Below, one piece after another: positions 1-10,790 of a stretch of 64,000 bases of DNA (positions are counted from its first letter, which is position 1; every line of letters begins with the position of its first letter). The stretch lies in the NCBI RefSeq assembly GCF_963966145.1, contig NC_091046.1, positions 21,390,001 to 21,454,000 of the forward strand, written 5' to 3'. The stretch comes from Tenebrio molitor. Its lineage: Eukaryota > Arthropoda > Insecta > Coleoptera > Tenebrionidae. The notes under the pieces are model-generated. The model made no database searches. It saw only the letters and a list, made by a program, of their open reading frames with translations, and had not been told where the DNA came from. Position numbers and translations under genes: made by a program.

Positions 1-290
1 TTTTTTTTTGAATTTTTTTTTCATGTATACTTGATTTCAAAAAAATAGCTTTGTTTCTATGGTAACATTAAAGTGACAAAAGCCCAAATCATCAATAAGC
101 AAGAAGGAAGTTAGCGGATGAAATTCATGTTACCTAGAAACACTTTAAAGCGGGCCATTTACATTAGGAAAATATTACAAAAATCGCTTTTAGCACTTGT
201 ACGCATTTTTTTTGAAATCAAGTGTACATTTAAACATCCTCGATAAGGTAGTAAGTAGGTAGTGAGTGCGCCATTTTCGGGACACCTGTA
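1..290. repeat. Right part of a palindromic MITE cut by window edge
   Basis: Bases 23-45 (ending in an A run) are the inverse of 205-229; the shared core is ACTTGATTTC. The stretch ends at 281-290 in GACACCTGTA, the type of terminus other fold-back elements in this window carry (for example at 24988). The left end lies outside the window. A related inverted pair occurs at 32669-32702 and 33058-33092. No gene is visible. Confidence 0.45.
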
Positions 291-1467
291 TATACAGGCT
301 GTCTTTAAAAAACGGCCCACGCTATAACTTTGCTATTGATAACCCAAATGAAAATAGCTATTTATGCACCGAGGGCGTTACAACGATGATTACGCCCGGA
401 GAACGATGAATCCAGCTCGAGGGCTTTTTTAAAAAAAAAGACAAAGAACTGGCATCTTTGTGTACACTTTACCTACATAAATACAACATTTGGTAGCCTA
501 TGAAACAAAAACAAATTGTTTATTTATAATTGTCAAATTTTCTTTTGTGTTACAATTATGAATTGATGAGGGCGTTATGAATTCATTCCGCCCGCTTATT
601 CTTATTACGCCCTCTTATTATGCCCCGGTTGTTATGAACATTTTTACGTATTTCGTATCCTAGGAGTTATCATTCAATTATAGTAAAGTGAAAAATAAAA
701 AAATATACCTACAGAAAACGAAATGGCTCTAAAAACACTACAAACCTGAATGAGCATTTAATTTTTATACCATCTACCCATTTATTTGCAATGGGCAACT
801 TTTATTTTTCAAATGGTAATCTATATTTTTTTTTCTACAAACACTAAACTAGCCAGCAGTTCCTCGTCTGTAAGAGGCTTCTTTTGAGAGGTGCTATATT
901 TTACTCGTTTAGATGGTCCCGGTTCTCCTTCCATTATATTTCTAAAATTAATATAAACTTACATATTCGTACACGCGCCGTATGCCCATCAACGCCTCTG
1001 GGGCGGGCAACATTTTACTTTGTGAATATTTAAATTCGAAAATGTTGTTGCATTAAAAACTCAAATAAAAAAAACAAATCATAATTCACAACTAAATAAA
1101 ATTAGCAAAAAATGTATAAAAACCTACCGCAATCTCTCCGCGTCAACGATCACAGTGAAATAATCAATACGTCAAACATACGATCGATCTTCAGCAACCA
1201 AGAATACACCAGAAAACACAAACCTGTACTGTATGCCCTGACGCAATATCGTTCGAGTCCAAGCAGTCCGGTATATTGTATGTAGCTTTGAATCTTATGA
1301 ATATCAAACACAAACAGTAAAAGTCAATTTTTAACACGGCATACATGCATAAAAATTAAGTTTTTTCCACTAGTGTTAAAAGTAACGATAAGTCGTTTGT
1401 CACAATGACGTTTTGACAGAGCAGCACAGAAAGACCCATGAATACCAGAATAATAAGCTCTATAGTC

Positions 1468-1668
1468 GACTCAAGTTGCAAAAAACCACTTGTCATTGGC
1501 AACAGCATTTTTTCAATATTTTTGAATCAAATAAAGGCACAAAGGGACCTAAAAATCATTGTTTGGATTGAATATTTCCCATATAAGTACAGTTTTAAAG
1601 TAATTTCAAACGACTAATGCCATAAAAATGCTGTTGCAAATCCAAATTGGTTTTTTGCAACTTGAGTC
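1468..1668. repeat. About 200-bp MITE with TIRs
   Basis: Terminal inverted repeats of about 45 bp: GACTCAAGTTGCAAAAAACC at 1468 is mirrored at the right end, finishing in GGTTTTTTGCAACTTGAGTC at 1668. The arms continue inward through an AACAGCATTTTT block. It lies inside HE-1 and has no coding capacity. Confidence 0.8.
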
Positions 1669-1813
1669 AACATACCTACCTACAATCGAGGGACGGTGTT
1701 GAAACAGGTAACACTCCATGACTCAATGCTGTTCTGCGTCCTGCTTTCAATTATATTTTTAACATAACCTCATTTTTTAAGTGCTTTTAATGGTACTGTT
1801 TGTAGAAAAAATA

Positions 1814-1943
1814 TGTGTATGATATTCGTGTTAAAAGTGATTTTATTTTGTTAGAAGGGTTTCTGCACTCGCTGCGCTCGTTCCGAAATCTTCCCTTCTC
1901 TCAAAATAAAATCTTACTTTTAACACTTATATCATTCATAAAT
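1814..1943 (+). repeat. HE-1 3' hairpin
   Basis: A long imperfect stem (GTGTTAAAAGTGATTTTATT and its complement ending in TTTTAACAC) with an apex reading CTCGCTGCGCTCG. It is followed by ATAAATAACTATT. The closest relative is at 50148-50274, with the same stem and apex. In a transcript it would fold into a long hairpin. Confidence 0.85.
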
Positions 1944-2068
1944 AACTATTATTGATTCTGTTAGAGTTTTTTTTTCTGATTGTAATGGCATAAAAAAAAC
2001 TATACCCTTTGATAACAAAATTTCCGAAAAAAAAGGAAATTGTGTTGCATCAAATAATATCTGCTCAC

Positions 2069-2176
2069 GTTGGAATGAACATCAGTGGTGCAAATGACCT
2101 GACCTGTTACTATGACAACTCATATGAAAGTTAATGCCAAATGTGTGCGATTTGCACCACTGATGTTCAATCCAAC
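2069..2176. repeat. About 108-bp palindromic MITE
   Basis: GTTGGAATGAACATCAGTGG at 2069 is mirrored by CCACTGATGTTCAATCCAAC ending at 2176. The arms cover about 30 bp each with a spacer of some 45 bp. The hAT element lies directly next to it. Confidence 0.75.
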
Positions 2177-2188
2177 CTGAACAGGATA

Positions 2189-3632
2189 CAGTAGCGGCTC
2201 GTCAAGATCAAAACCGGGTAGGCACCAGCAATTTTTTTGGTCAGTCACTTGGTCAGTTTTTTCGCGTTATTTTTTTTTTTGACCTTGCACCAGTTCAACG
2301 GTGGTGATGGATATAATGCTTATTATTATAAAGGCGAGACGTAATTTCAAGATGTTCCACTTTTCCCTAACCTGGACGTTTTGAAAATGACAGTAACATT
2401 AAGAAAATCATGCATTGGGTTTATTATGGAAAATAAACGACAACTCTTGCTGGCACAAAAAAATTGCAATATAAATTAGACTTGATAATTTCACGATTTT
2501 CCCGTACGCTATTCTTATCTAAACTTTTCTAAAAAAACGAAAAAGAACGAATTTACAAGCAAAAGCAATATGCTCTTTACTCTTACTGTGCTTCTCTAAT
2601 GCACGCCCTAAATCGTTCAAATCAGAATACCCCGTTTTTGTCCACACTGTCTCATTATTAGTCACGAACAGATTAAAAAAAAAGTTTTTTAAGTAATTTA
2701 CTGCCAACAAGCCAATCATATTTTCCGTACCTACCATGAATTAGTAAATGCACTATTCTGTTTACCAGTAGTTGCCAAAGTTTTACTTAGATCAGTTACA
2801 TCAGGACAGGGTCTCTATAACTGTTTAATCTACATAAAACTTATCTTCGTAGGAAAGTTTTCAACATCGGCATTTATTTATCAAAAAATCGAGATCGACG
2901 TTAACAGGAACGACAACCGCCTCTTGTTCTTTACTGGTACTTGCCATTGAGATCATTTTTATTAAATTGCTACTTACCTACTTACCATCACTACTCTGCA
3001 TAACCTAAATAAACCGCAATGTTTAACAACAACAACATTAAATTTCAACTTCTGTTCGAGGTCGAGCTGAAGGAACGCATGATTCACGCCCGCGCCGCTT
3101 CCCAACCTTTTCGACACAACCATTGTGTCCGTTAATCGCTCATAGTCACAATAATCCTAATATAAAATAAAATTTTACGACTACAATGAAAATGGCAAAA
3201 CTACAGAGGCATTGCCTCGAGTTGCACTTTGCTAACACGCAGTAACCAATAACAGTGTATGACGGGTTGATGGTATTCAGTTCTTTATTTCACCAACCAC
3301 ACAGCTTAGGCGGAAAAATGAAGTGGCATATTCTACGGTGCCTCTACGGTACGCTGAACGCTCTGAATAAATCTACGCTCTGGGCTCTGCAGTCCGAAGC
3401 GAAGGGACCGAATGCAAAACGCGCCAAATACAAAATACATAATCAAATTAACACATGCAACAGTTATTCTTCGATAATAATTAATTCAATGTAGGTACAA
3501 AATAAATATATACAAACATAAAAATACTTTTATACTAAAAAAAATCAAAAATTATCTATTAAAAAAGATTTTGGTTAGTAAAGTATTTGGTGAGGCACTG
3601 CCTCACCTGCCTACCCGGAGAAGCCGCCCCTG
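2189..3632 (-). mobile_element. hAT-type element with perfect 8-bp target duplication
   Basis: The element starts CAGTAGCGGCTCG and ends with GCCGCCCCTG, an imperfect inverted terminus. It is flanked on both sides by ACAGGATA (2181-2188 and 3633-3640). An 8-bp duplication and CAG...CTG ends are the hAT signature. Inside is a decayed minus-strand fragment of a hAT-like protein (2519-2737). The 59631-61453 element has a closely similar terminus (CAGTGGCGGCTTGTC). Confidence 0.85.
2519..2737 (-). pseudogene. hAT-associated zinc-finger-type fragment
   Basis: About 72 residues contain VWTKTGYSDL and RALEKHSKSKEH, which resemble the TTF/ZMYM1-like N-terminal region of insect hAT transposases, where a conserved H...S..H pattern lies just before the DUF4371 region. 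The rest of a transposase is missing, and the upstream part has lost recognisable cysteines. Assignment rests on remembered family pattern and on the hAT-like ends of the host element. Almost certainly non-functional. Confidence 0.5.
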
Positions 3633-3663
3633 ACAGGATACAGTTATTGTACTTTTGTATTAA

Positions 3664-3777
3664 GTGCGCAAAATGATTGTTTCTTGTTGGCGGATGAGAA
3701 TGAGTTTTTGGTCGAGATCGTCAGGTCGAGACTTCAAACTCATTCGAATGCGCCAACAAAACAATCATCTTGCGCAC
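3664..3777. repeat. Hairpin with GTCGAG apex
   Basis: GTGCGCAAAATGATTGTTTC pairs with its near complement ending in TTGCGCAC at 3777; the stem is about 43 bp with few mismatches. The apex contains GTCGAGATCGTCAGGTCGAG, the CTCG/CGAG type seen at many other loci here. The flank downstream reads GAAATACAAACACTACTTT. Confidence 0.75.
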
Positions 3778-3870
3778 GAAATACAAACACTACTTTTTCT
3801 ACAACCGCATTTTAAAATTTTTGAATTTTTAAATTTTTGTAAAATTTTCCTTGGATGCTAAAATATTTGT

Positions 3871-3917
3871 GAAAAAGTTTCCTTGGATACTAAAATATAA
3901 CTATTTTTCACTACTAG
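3871..3917 (+). repeat. Hairpin-free twin of the 4184-4355 hairpin locus
   Basis: On the plus strand this reads a TTTCCTTGGATACTAAAA block directly joined to TATAACTATTTTTCACTACTAG. The minus strand of 4184-4355 has the same left block and the same right block, but with a hairpin of about 120 bp between them. It is therefore either an empty form or a form that lost its hairpin. Confidence 0.65.
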
Positions 3918-4183
3918 TAATAAAGTCTACCGTTATCGGTTGTCATAGAACACTGAGAAGTTTCGTTTTTCTACGTTGGCCCAGTGACAGGTAAATAATT
4001 TTTCATTATTAACCAGTGGTGAATAATGGAACAACCGTCACCTAGCAACGAAAGATTGTCGTCTATTTCATTGGTTAACGTAGACGATGTTCATACCAAC
4101 TGTCAAGAAGTGACAACTCGGACCCGTCGCATCCAACAAAATAATTTGATTAATAATTATTATCAGAAGGGGTTTTAACGTAT

Positions 4184-4355
4184 CTAGTAGTGAAAAAAAT
4201 AGTATATAAACCACGGTGAAGAAGTCCCTTATAGCCTTCGCGCCTTACAACCCTCGGCGCGCCTCGGGCTCTAATCTTGGCGCTCTGGCTATAATCATGA
4301 ACTTCTCCACCTTGGTATATAATATACTGTTTTAGCATCCAAGGAAACTTTTTGA
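4184..4355 (-). repeat. HE-4 hairpin
   Basis: The stem is TATATAAACCACGGTGAAGA with its complement near 4300-4325; the apex carries GGCGCGCCTCGGGCTC. Read on the minus strand, it ends in TTTATATACTATTTTTTT, matching the conserved tail of other HE loci. A 15-bp repeat CCTTGGATGCTAAAA lies on its 5' side. Confidence 0.7.
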
Positions 4356-4819
4356 CTAATATTTTTTCAATATCAAAAATTACATACCTACTTTGCGACT
4401 TGATAACGATGCATAAATGTCACGTTTTTTTGAGGGTTGTAGAAAAATTATATTTATCTGGACTTCACTTAAATGTCAATTCTACGCACGTTTCATGTTG
4501 CAAATTTCATTTTTAGCATATCGTAATGAAAGTGGCACTTTTTTACACGAAAAATCGTAGTGAAAGTAGCACTTTTTACATCATTTTCTTGGAGATGATT
4601 GTCAAAGCATACTTATTTTTTTTGTTGTAATTTTTCATAAATCCTTTTTCATGCCGCCGGCCGTTATCGACGGTTTTGCATGAATCAAAATCCGTCGGCC
4701 TAGTACTTACAAAAGTGACCTTGGTTAAAAATTCGCTAGAGAATGGCAGGCAGCATTGATTCTTAAATGTCAACAAAGTTTGACATAGAAGCTACTTTGA
4801 TTGAATTAATTAATATACG

Positions 4820-5976
4820 GGGTGATCAAGAAGGACTGTTTAAGTTGGTAACACTGGATCGTATTTTAAATCGTATAACAAGAGTAACTTCCGGTTGTTG
4901 GTGGCTTGTCGTTGTTAATGCTATACCTACAGGCTGTTTGATAAAAAACGCCTCAACCCATAACTTTTTTATTTATTATGCGATTTCAATGAACAAAAAA
5001 ACCAAAGATATGGTTTTTCATGCGCTACGAAGCAGCCATAAAAAAAATTTTTGGCGTTATTTTCAGTAGCTAACGATAGTCAACTTTTTTTTTTTTTAAT
5101 GGACACATGTAGTTTTTTAGGCTTAGTCTGGTAAAGTATTTTTTTTCTGAATCTAATGATGTATTAAAAGTTATCGTTTGGTCCATAGCTGACTGAAAAA
5201 AAATAAAACAATTTTTAATTGTGGTTCAGCTTATTATGAAATTTTCGAGTGTGCCGTGAAAAACAATTGGAATAGAAATAGCAACAAATGTCAAGTGTGA
5301 GTTTGAAAATTTTCAGGAGAAAGAGTTTTAATATTATTTTCTTGGAAAACATGAATAATAATTATTTAAAAAAAAAAACTGACTGATTATGATTTTTATT
5401 ACACTCGAACATAAAATAATAGTCAAATGACTGCTATCCTGCATGACTGACAATGTTGTTATTTTATACTTAAATAAAAAAAGTTTAAAAATGTAGATGA
5501 AAATTTCTAAGCTGACGTTTAGATGACATTTATCGTACTTTGTATTCCGATTGTTTTTCACGGCACTCTTAAAAATTTTATAATAAGCTGAACCACAAAA
5601 AATTGTTTTATTTTTTTTTCAGTTAGCTATGAACCAAATGATAACTTTCAATACATCATTAGATTCAGAAAAAAAACATGTGTCCATTTAAAAAAAAAGT
5701 TGACTATCGTTAGCTATTGAAGATAACGCCAAAAAAAAAATTACTTATGGCTGTTTTGTAGCACTTGAAAAACCATATCTTCGATTTTTTTGTTCATTGA
5801 AATCGGGTAATAAATAAAAAAGTTATGGGTTGAGGCGTTTTTCATCAAACAGCCTGTATATTCAGATATTTGTCAAATAAACCAACAAAACATATCCAGT
5901 TGCACTGTTATAAATAACCGAATTAAAAAATGTTCTCAATTGTACTGCCAACTTAAACAGTCCTTCTTGATCACCC
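4820..5976. repeat. MITE with GGGTGATCAAGAAGG ends, interrupted
   Basis: About 29 bp at each end match in inverse orientation (GGGTGATCAAGAAGGACTG to TTTAAGTTGG). The interior arms are only loosely similar. The fold-back element 4928-5858 lies in its middle; the original MITE would be about 220 bp. No convincing target duplication. Confidence 0.7.
4928..5858. mobile_element. FB-1a: about 930-bp fold-back element
   Basis: The element starts TACAGGCTGTTTGATAAAAA and ends with its inverse. The arms are complementary almost to the centre (poly-T and poly-A blocks, the TCAGCTTATTAT block, GACATTTATCG), so the whole element could fold on itself. A second copy is at 60256-61226. ORFs in it are by-products of the inverted arms. 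Confidence 0.85.
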
Positions 5977-6179
5977 GGTAGAATATAGTCTAACGGTGTC
6001 CGTTTCCCAGTCTGCTCCGACCTGTCGGGCAAATACGACGTGCCGACGAGTGTGATCAGAGCAGTGTATACAGTGAACGCTGAAAAACCGATTGACCCAC
6101 AGAAACAATTAGAAAGCCAAAAGAGAAAACAGCGAGACCAAAAAAGAACACCGTAGTAACACCTAGATGCCCAAGGCCC

Positions 6180-7532
6180 ATGGCCTACGGCCCACGCCGA
6201 GAAATAAGAGTGATCCTTAACAGGGGCAAAATAAATCCTCAACCGTCTTCTGCTACTAAAAACAGCACCGGCGACGGTGAAACTGCCGAAAAAGAGACAA
6301 TGAATTCTCAAGCATCCACACTAACAAACTGCAATGAATCTGAATGGGAGGGCCCCGTATCCGGACTCAAATCGCAACGACTACTTGAGAAAAACTACCC
6401 CCCGCTGAGACTAAGGAACTCATTTGAACCGCTGGCCAGCACGAGTGAACTAGAGTAAATGGACACCGCGACAGCGGAGCCCAACAGCAATGTCGTAAGG
6501 GCATCTAACAATGATGTAACGAAAGAAAAAATGCCGCCCCCGATAATTGTGCACGGCTTTTTCAAAAAACACGCTAGGTTCACAGCGAGACTGCAGGGTG
6601 AAATAGGGAAGCACTACACGGTAAAATTTACAAAGTTCAACACAAACATTCACACAAAGAACAAAAAAGACTGGGTAAAAGTGCAAGAGATACTAAAACA
6701 CGATAATATAGAGTTCCACACGTACACGCACAAGGACAACAAAACACATGCGTTCGTACTAAGGGGCTTGGACCAAAAACCTGAGCTGGAAGATATCGCC
6801 GAGGCCTTGAAGACAGAACAAATCGCCATCATAAATATATACAACATGAGGGCCACAAATAGACCAGCGTACCTAGTGGTAACTGATAACACAATAACGA
6901 TGGCAAAGCTGGATAACATAAAATATGTGCTCAATACGAAAATAACATGGCACCGGCACATGAACAGCAAGGTGTTTGTGCAGTGCCATCGCTGTCAGAA
7001 ATGGGGGCACGCAACAGCTAACTGTCACGCAAGGCCAAGGTGCCTCAAATGCGCCGAGGAACACCTGACACGAGAATGTCCCATTGACAGAACAGACACC
7101 CCAAGATGTGCAAACTGCAGCGGCAACCACACTGCGAACAACATTGAATGCCCGGTATACATTCAAAAACTCGACGCCGCACAGGAAAAAAGAACAAGGA
7201 GAAATAACATCAGCGATAAATCCAAACTAGTCCCTGCGCCGCCGCCAGCGAGAAACGCCTGGGAAAAAAGAACAAGTACCACCGGACACGAAGCAACCCC
7301 CACACACAACCGAACCACAGACACCACAATAGGAGACAACCCTCAAGCACAGCAAAGTAACACCATGAACCTACTCACTCAAATCAAAGAACTAAATAAC
7401 CTGTGCAACATAAACAACCTAATTAGAGCCCTCACTGACTTAAACAAACTACTCAGAAAAACAACCACCTCGGAGGAGCGTTTTATGACTGTACTACAGT
7501 TTACTCAAAATGTAGCCAGCTATAACATTTAA
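6180..7532 (+). CDS. Jockey ORF1 (Gag-like, zinc knuckles) with in-frame TAA
   Basis: ORF1 proteins bind element RNA and form ribonucleoprotein particles. The frame opens at the ATG at 6180 (92 codons), meets TAA at 6456-6458, and restarts at once with ATG at 6459 (357 codons to the stop at 7530). The N-terminal part is low-complexity with a NYPPLRLRNSFEPL motif of the kind seen before the folded part of Jockey ORF1s. Then comes a PRE/C2HC-like region (FVLRGL ... IYNMR) and three zinc knuckles in a row (CHRCQKWGH, CLKCAEEH, CANCSGNH). The tail is rich in N and T. A single-codon loss in an otherwise open frame looks like a recent nonsense mutation; TAAATG could alternatively allow reinitiation. 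The frame is also open upstream of 6180 to a TGA at 6093, so the start is uncertain. Confidence 0.85.
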
Positions 7533-10233
7533 TCTTAAAATAGTCATCTGGAACGCAAACTCCCTTCAGCAAAAAACGGGAATACTTAAAGAATACCTAA
7601 CTAGGGAGAAAATTGACCTAATCATGATCAGCGAAACTTGTCTCAAGCCAACAGACAAAATCGAAATCGGCGGCTACAAAGTCCACAGGAACGACAGGAC
7701 AAACGCGGAACGTGCATCAGGTGGAGTCGCCCTAATTATAAAGGAGGATATACCACACGCCACGACCAAGATCAAAACAACCCAGATCGAACAAATAGGC
7801 GTAAAACTAAAAAACAACTTGCACATCTTCTCGATCTACAACAGGCCATACCCAAACAAGCTGTTCAAGCCGGACCTAGACAAATTATGTGGGTCCGCTA
7901 ACAAAGTGCTAATCGGGGGTGACTTCAATGCCAAACACCCCGATTGGAATTGTGCAAGGTCAAACCCAAGCGGCACTGTACTCAAAGCATACGCGGACGA
8001 AAATGACATAATAATAAACTTCCCCAATCAACCTACACACTACCCAGACAACGTAATGACGCCGACGACGATTGATCTCTACCTGGCCAAAAACGTAACC
8101 ATCACAGACGGACCGTTTGCAACAGCAGACCTCGACTCGGATCACAACCCAGTTACCGTCCAAATACCCTTCCAGCAGAGACAAACACGAACAAGACAAG
8201 CAACGAAACAATACAAAACGGACTGGAAAAAATATAAAAATCTGTTAGACAAAATGATCAAAATAAACCACCAAATAAAAACGGTCGAAGAGCTGGATGA
8301 AGAAGTAGAAAAACTGACACAAGACATAAAAACCGCGCACGACAAAAGCACAGTAAAAATCAAAACAAACAGCCACACCAATGCCATCAGTGAAAAAGTG
8401 AGGGATCTAATTAACAAGAAGAACAGATTCAGGAGAATATGGCAAAGGACACAGGACAAATTATACAAAGCAAACATGACCGAATTAAGCAGGCAAATAC
8501 GCGAGCAAATCTCACGCGAGAAAAACGACAAGTGGAGAAGCAGACTCGAAAAGATCGAACCCGGAGAAAATGCGCTGTACAAAATAACTAAAATCCTACG
8601 TAAAAAACGAAAACCGCTGGGAGAAATTGAATACGAAAATACCACTGCCATGACCGATAAGGAAAAAGCCGACCTACTAGCCAACTACTATAGCAGCGTA
8701 CACGACCTTGATCTTGAAAACAGAGCCTTGACCGATAGACAAAAAGAAATAATCGACCTCACGGAAAAACTAACGAATTCAACACCCGAGCTCGACGAGA
8801 AATACTGCAGACGAAACCTAACCAGCCCGAACGAAGTCAAAATGGTCATCAAAAAACTGCCCAACAATAAGGCCCCAGGACTCGACAATATTACGAACCG
8901 CATGGTAAAAAATGTAACGCACAAAACGGTCGTCCAACTGCACTATATTATAAATGCAACAATCAAGCTGCAACACTTTCCGTCTCCCTGGAAAAGGGCC
9001 CTCGTAATTCCGATACGCAAGCCAAACAAAAACACAGCGGCCCCCGAAAACTTCCGACCGATAAGCCTCCTATCAGGATTAAGCAAAGTAGCCGAAAAAA
9101 TAATAAACAACCGGATACAAAAATACGACAGCAAGCTACGGATTACGCAGGACGAGCAATTCGGGTTCAGATCGGAACATGATACGACGCAACAGATAAG
9201 CAGGATTGTGACCGAAGTAATCAACAACTACAACAAGGACAACGTAACACAAATGACGATATTAGACATACAAAAGGCCTTTGACAGAGTCTGGGTGCAG
9301 GGGCTGATTGCAAAACTTATGAAAACTAAACTCCCAATAAATTTAATAAAACTCTTGCTATCGTACCTCACAAACAGAACCCTGCAAGTCAAAGTGGAAA
9401 ACGCCATTTCGCATATCAAACCAATCAAAGCAGGTGGCCCGCAAGGATCCGTCCTCGGACCAAAATTATTTACATTATATATACATGACATTCCAAAGTT
9501 CGAAAAGACGAACCTAGCACTCTATGCGGATGACACAGCGATCTACGCGAGATCCTACTACGCAGATGTCGCCAACAAACAAGTCCAAATTCACATGGAC
9601 AAAATAGAAAAATACTACAGTGAATGGCTCATCAATATAAACGCTAACAAGACCGAATCAATCATATTTACAAGGAAATTCACAAATAACAAAATAATAA
9701 CTAAGCTGAGAGTTAAAGGAGAAAAGATAGATCCGCAGCCCACAGTCAAATACCTTGGGGTCCACCTAGACTCAAGGCTAAACTTTAAGCAACATCTGAG
9801 AAAAACTAAAGCCAAAGCTGAAGCTGCACTCAAAACACTCTACCCATTAATGGCAAGAAGAAGTAAGCTCAATGTGGAAAATAAAACCAGAATATACAAA
9901 ACGATAATACGACCAATAATTACATATGCTGCTCCAGTATGGTGCGGAGTAAGCGACACTGCCCTACATTGCCTACAAACACTGCAAAATAAATGTCTGA
10001 AGCTTGCAACTAACTCTAGCCCATACACCAAAATATCCAACTTGCACAATGAGACAGAAACGGAAATGCTGCGTGAGCACCTAGAGAAACTATCATACAA
10101 CTTCTACAAGTATCGGCTGCAACACAGCAGATTAACCCAAAACCTAACAAAAATAAGAAGACACAACGCCCAAGTACACATAAGACACAAGCTACCATAC
10201 ATGAGGCTCAAAATATTCGAGGAGCAGGAATAA
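7516..10233 (+). CDS. Jockey ORF2: endonuclease-reverse transcriptase
   Basis: This protein nicks target DNA and reverse-transcribes the element RNA. The frame is open from after TAG at 7513-7515 and overlaps the ORF1 stop (+1 frame). The first ATG (7624) is already inside the endonuclease domain, since IVIWNANSLQ, the conserved start of the domain, lies upstream at about 7540-7570. Initiation is thus by reinitiation, a non-ATG codon or frameshift. Endonuclease motifs: ISETC, GGDFNAKHPDWN, TTIDLYL and DSDHNPV. Reverse-transcriptase motifs: NKAPGLDNI, RPISLLSG, FGFRSEHDT, LDIQKAFDRVW, GGPQGSVLGP, the catalytic YADDT at about 9525-9540, and KYLGVHLD. A C-terminal HC-type region follows. No internal stop over more than 860 codons. 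Confidence 0.93.
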   Translation, partial: PAITFNLKIVIWNANSLQQKTGILKEYLTREKIDLIMISETCLKPTDKIEIGGYKVHRNDRTNAERASGGVALIIKEDIPHATTKIKTTQIEQIGVKLKNNLHIFSIYNRPYPNKLFKPDLDKLCGSANKVLIGGDFNAKHPDWNCARSNPSGTVLKAYADENDIIINFPNQPTHYPDNVMTPTTIDLYLAKNVTITDGPFATADLDSDHNPVTVQIPFQQRQTRTRQATKQYKTDWKKYKNLLDKMIKINHQIKTVEELDEEVEKLTQDIKTAHDKSTVKIKTNSHTNAISEKVRDLINKKNRFRRIWQRTQDKLYKANMTELSRQIREQISREKNDKWRSRLEKIEPGENALYKITKILRKKRKPLGEIEYENTTAMTDKEKADLLANYYSSVHDLDLENRALTDRQKEIIDLTEKLTNSTPELDEKYCRRNLTSPNEVKMVIKKLPNNKAPGLDNITNRMVKNVTHKTVVQLHYIINATIKLQHFPSPWKRALVIPIRKPNKNTAAPENFRPISLLSGLSKVAEKIINNRIQKYDSKLRITQDEQFGFRSEHDTTQQISRIVTEVINNYNKDNVTQMTILDIQKAFDRVWVQGLIAKLMKTKLPINLIKLLLSYLTNRTLQVKVENAISHIKPIKAGGPQGSVLGPKLFTLYIHDIPKFEKTNLALYADDTAIYARSYYADVANKQVQIHMDKIEKYYSEWLININANKTESIIFTRKFTNNKIITKLRVKGEKIDPQPTVKYLGVHLDSRLNFKQHLRKTKAKAEAALKTLYPLMARRSKLNVENKTRIYKTIIRPIITYAAPVWCGVSDTALHCLQTLQNKCLKLATNSSPYTKISNLHNETETEMLREHLEKLSYNFYKYRLQHSRLTQNLTKIRRHNAQVHIRHKLPYMRLKIFEEQE

Positions 10234-10720
10234 GAAAAACACATAAATTCGCCACAAAGTAACAAGATCAAAACATCGACAACACCACAAATCAAAACAA
10301 AACAAAAATGTACATATGTAAATAGTCTGTATATAGTACTATGTAGAATAGCAAGGGTAAGAATAAGAAAAGGAAGAAAAGTCAATTATAGCCATCCAAA
10401 CCGGAAGACCCGAACTACTGGAGACCCGGAGAAAACATACTACCGTGGGGGATCGAGCGCGAGCGCGGGCAAACAATGGGGTTCGCCCGCGGGCGTGGCT
10501 TCGCGCCTCAACGGACAAACAAGACAAAAAAATAATCAAACAACAAATCACATCATAATTATCTGAAATGCTAAATGTTAGCATCACAAACAAACCATAA
10601 TCTCTGATAGTCCCCGTGGAGAGAAGAATCGAATAAAACAACTATAAAAATTTGTAGCCTAAGGGCAAAAAAATTTAATGTATGTATTTAAAATGAATAA
10701 AGACGTGCTAAATTGGAATT

Positions 10721-10790
10721 GGTGTCCGTTTCGGCTCAGGGACGCGAGGGTTGCGGGTTCTATTCCGACTGTGAAAACATTTTTTTTCTT
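10721..10790 (+). other. tRNA-like / SINE-type remnant split by the Jockey insertion
   Basis: Joining the Jockey target (about 5977-6006) to 10733 onwards gives a stretch with TAGTCTAACGG, like an A box, then GGGTTGCGGGTTCTATTCC, like a B box (usual core GGTTCNANNC). That spacing is typical of a tRNA or a tRNA-derived SINE head. The T stem pairs poorly, so a working tRNA is unlikely. Confidence 0.35.

Larger units (their letters stand above)
834..1948 (+). mobile_element. HE-1: hairpin element inserted in a T-tract of PAL-1
   Basis: The PAL-1 right arm (about 15826-15870) gives the empty site: a seven-T run followed by ATTG. Here nine T precede TCTACAAAC at 834 and the sequence resumes with TATTG after AATAACTA at 1941-1948. 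The 3' 130 bp form a long hairpin. The element shares its start (TCTACAA) and its 3' hairpin with 49723-50274. No coding capacity is seen; a 200-bp MITE is nested at 1468-1668. Confidence 0.65.
6007..10720 (+). mobile_element. Full-length Jockey-clade non-LTR retrotransposon
   Basis: A perfect 12-bp duplication GGTGTCCGTTTC flanks it (5995-6006 and 10721-10732). The 5' end begins near CAGTCTGCTCCG. It has an ORF1 with zinc knuckles and an ORF2 with endonuclease and reverse transcriptase, then a 3' UTR with AATAAAG at about 10697. There is no long A-tail. The length of about 4.7 kb suits a complete Jockey. ORF2 is open throughout, so the copy is young, but ORF1 carries an in-frame stop at 6456-6458. 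Confidence 0.92.

Noticed and set aside
4767..5069. 100-residue ORF at the left arm of FB-1a
   Set aside because: It spans a MITE end and a fold-back arm; the second copy at 61073-61351 arises from the same arm, so it is a by-product of the inverted repeat.
7836..10385. Many minus-strand ORFs over the Jockey element
   Set aside because: They mirror ORF2 and its 3' UTR; codon-mirrored, cysteine- and leucine-rich, with no recognised domain.
10721..10790. Functional tRNA gene
   Set aside because: The T stem pairs poorly, and the sequence is interrupted by a 4.7-kb insertion.
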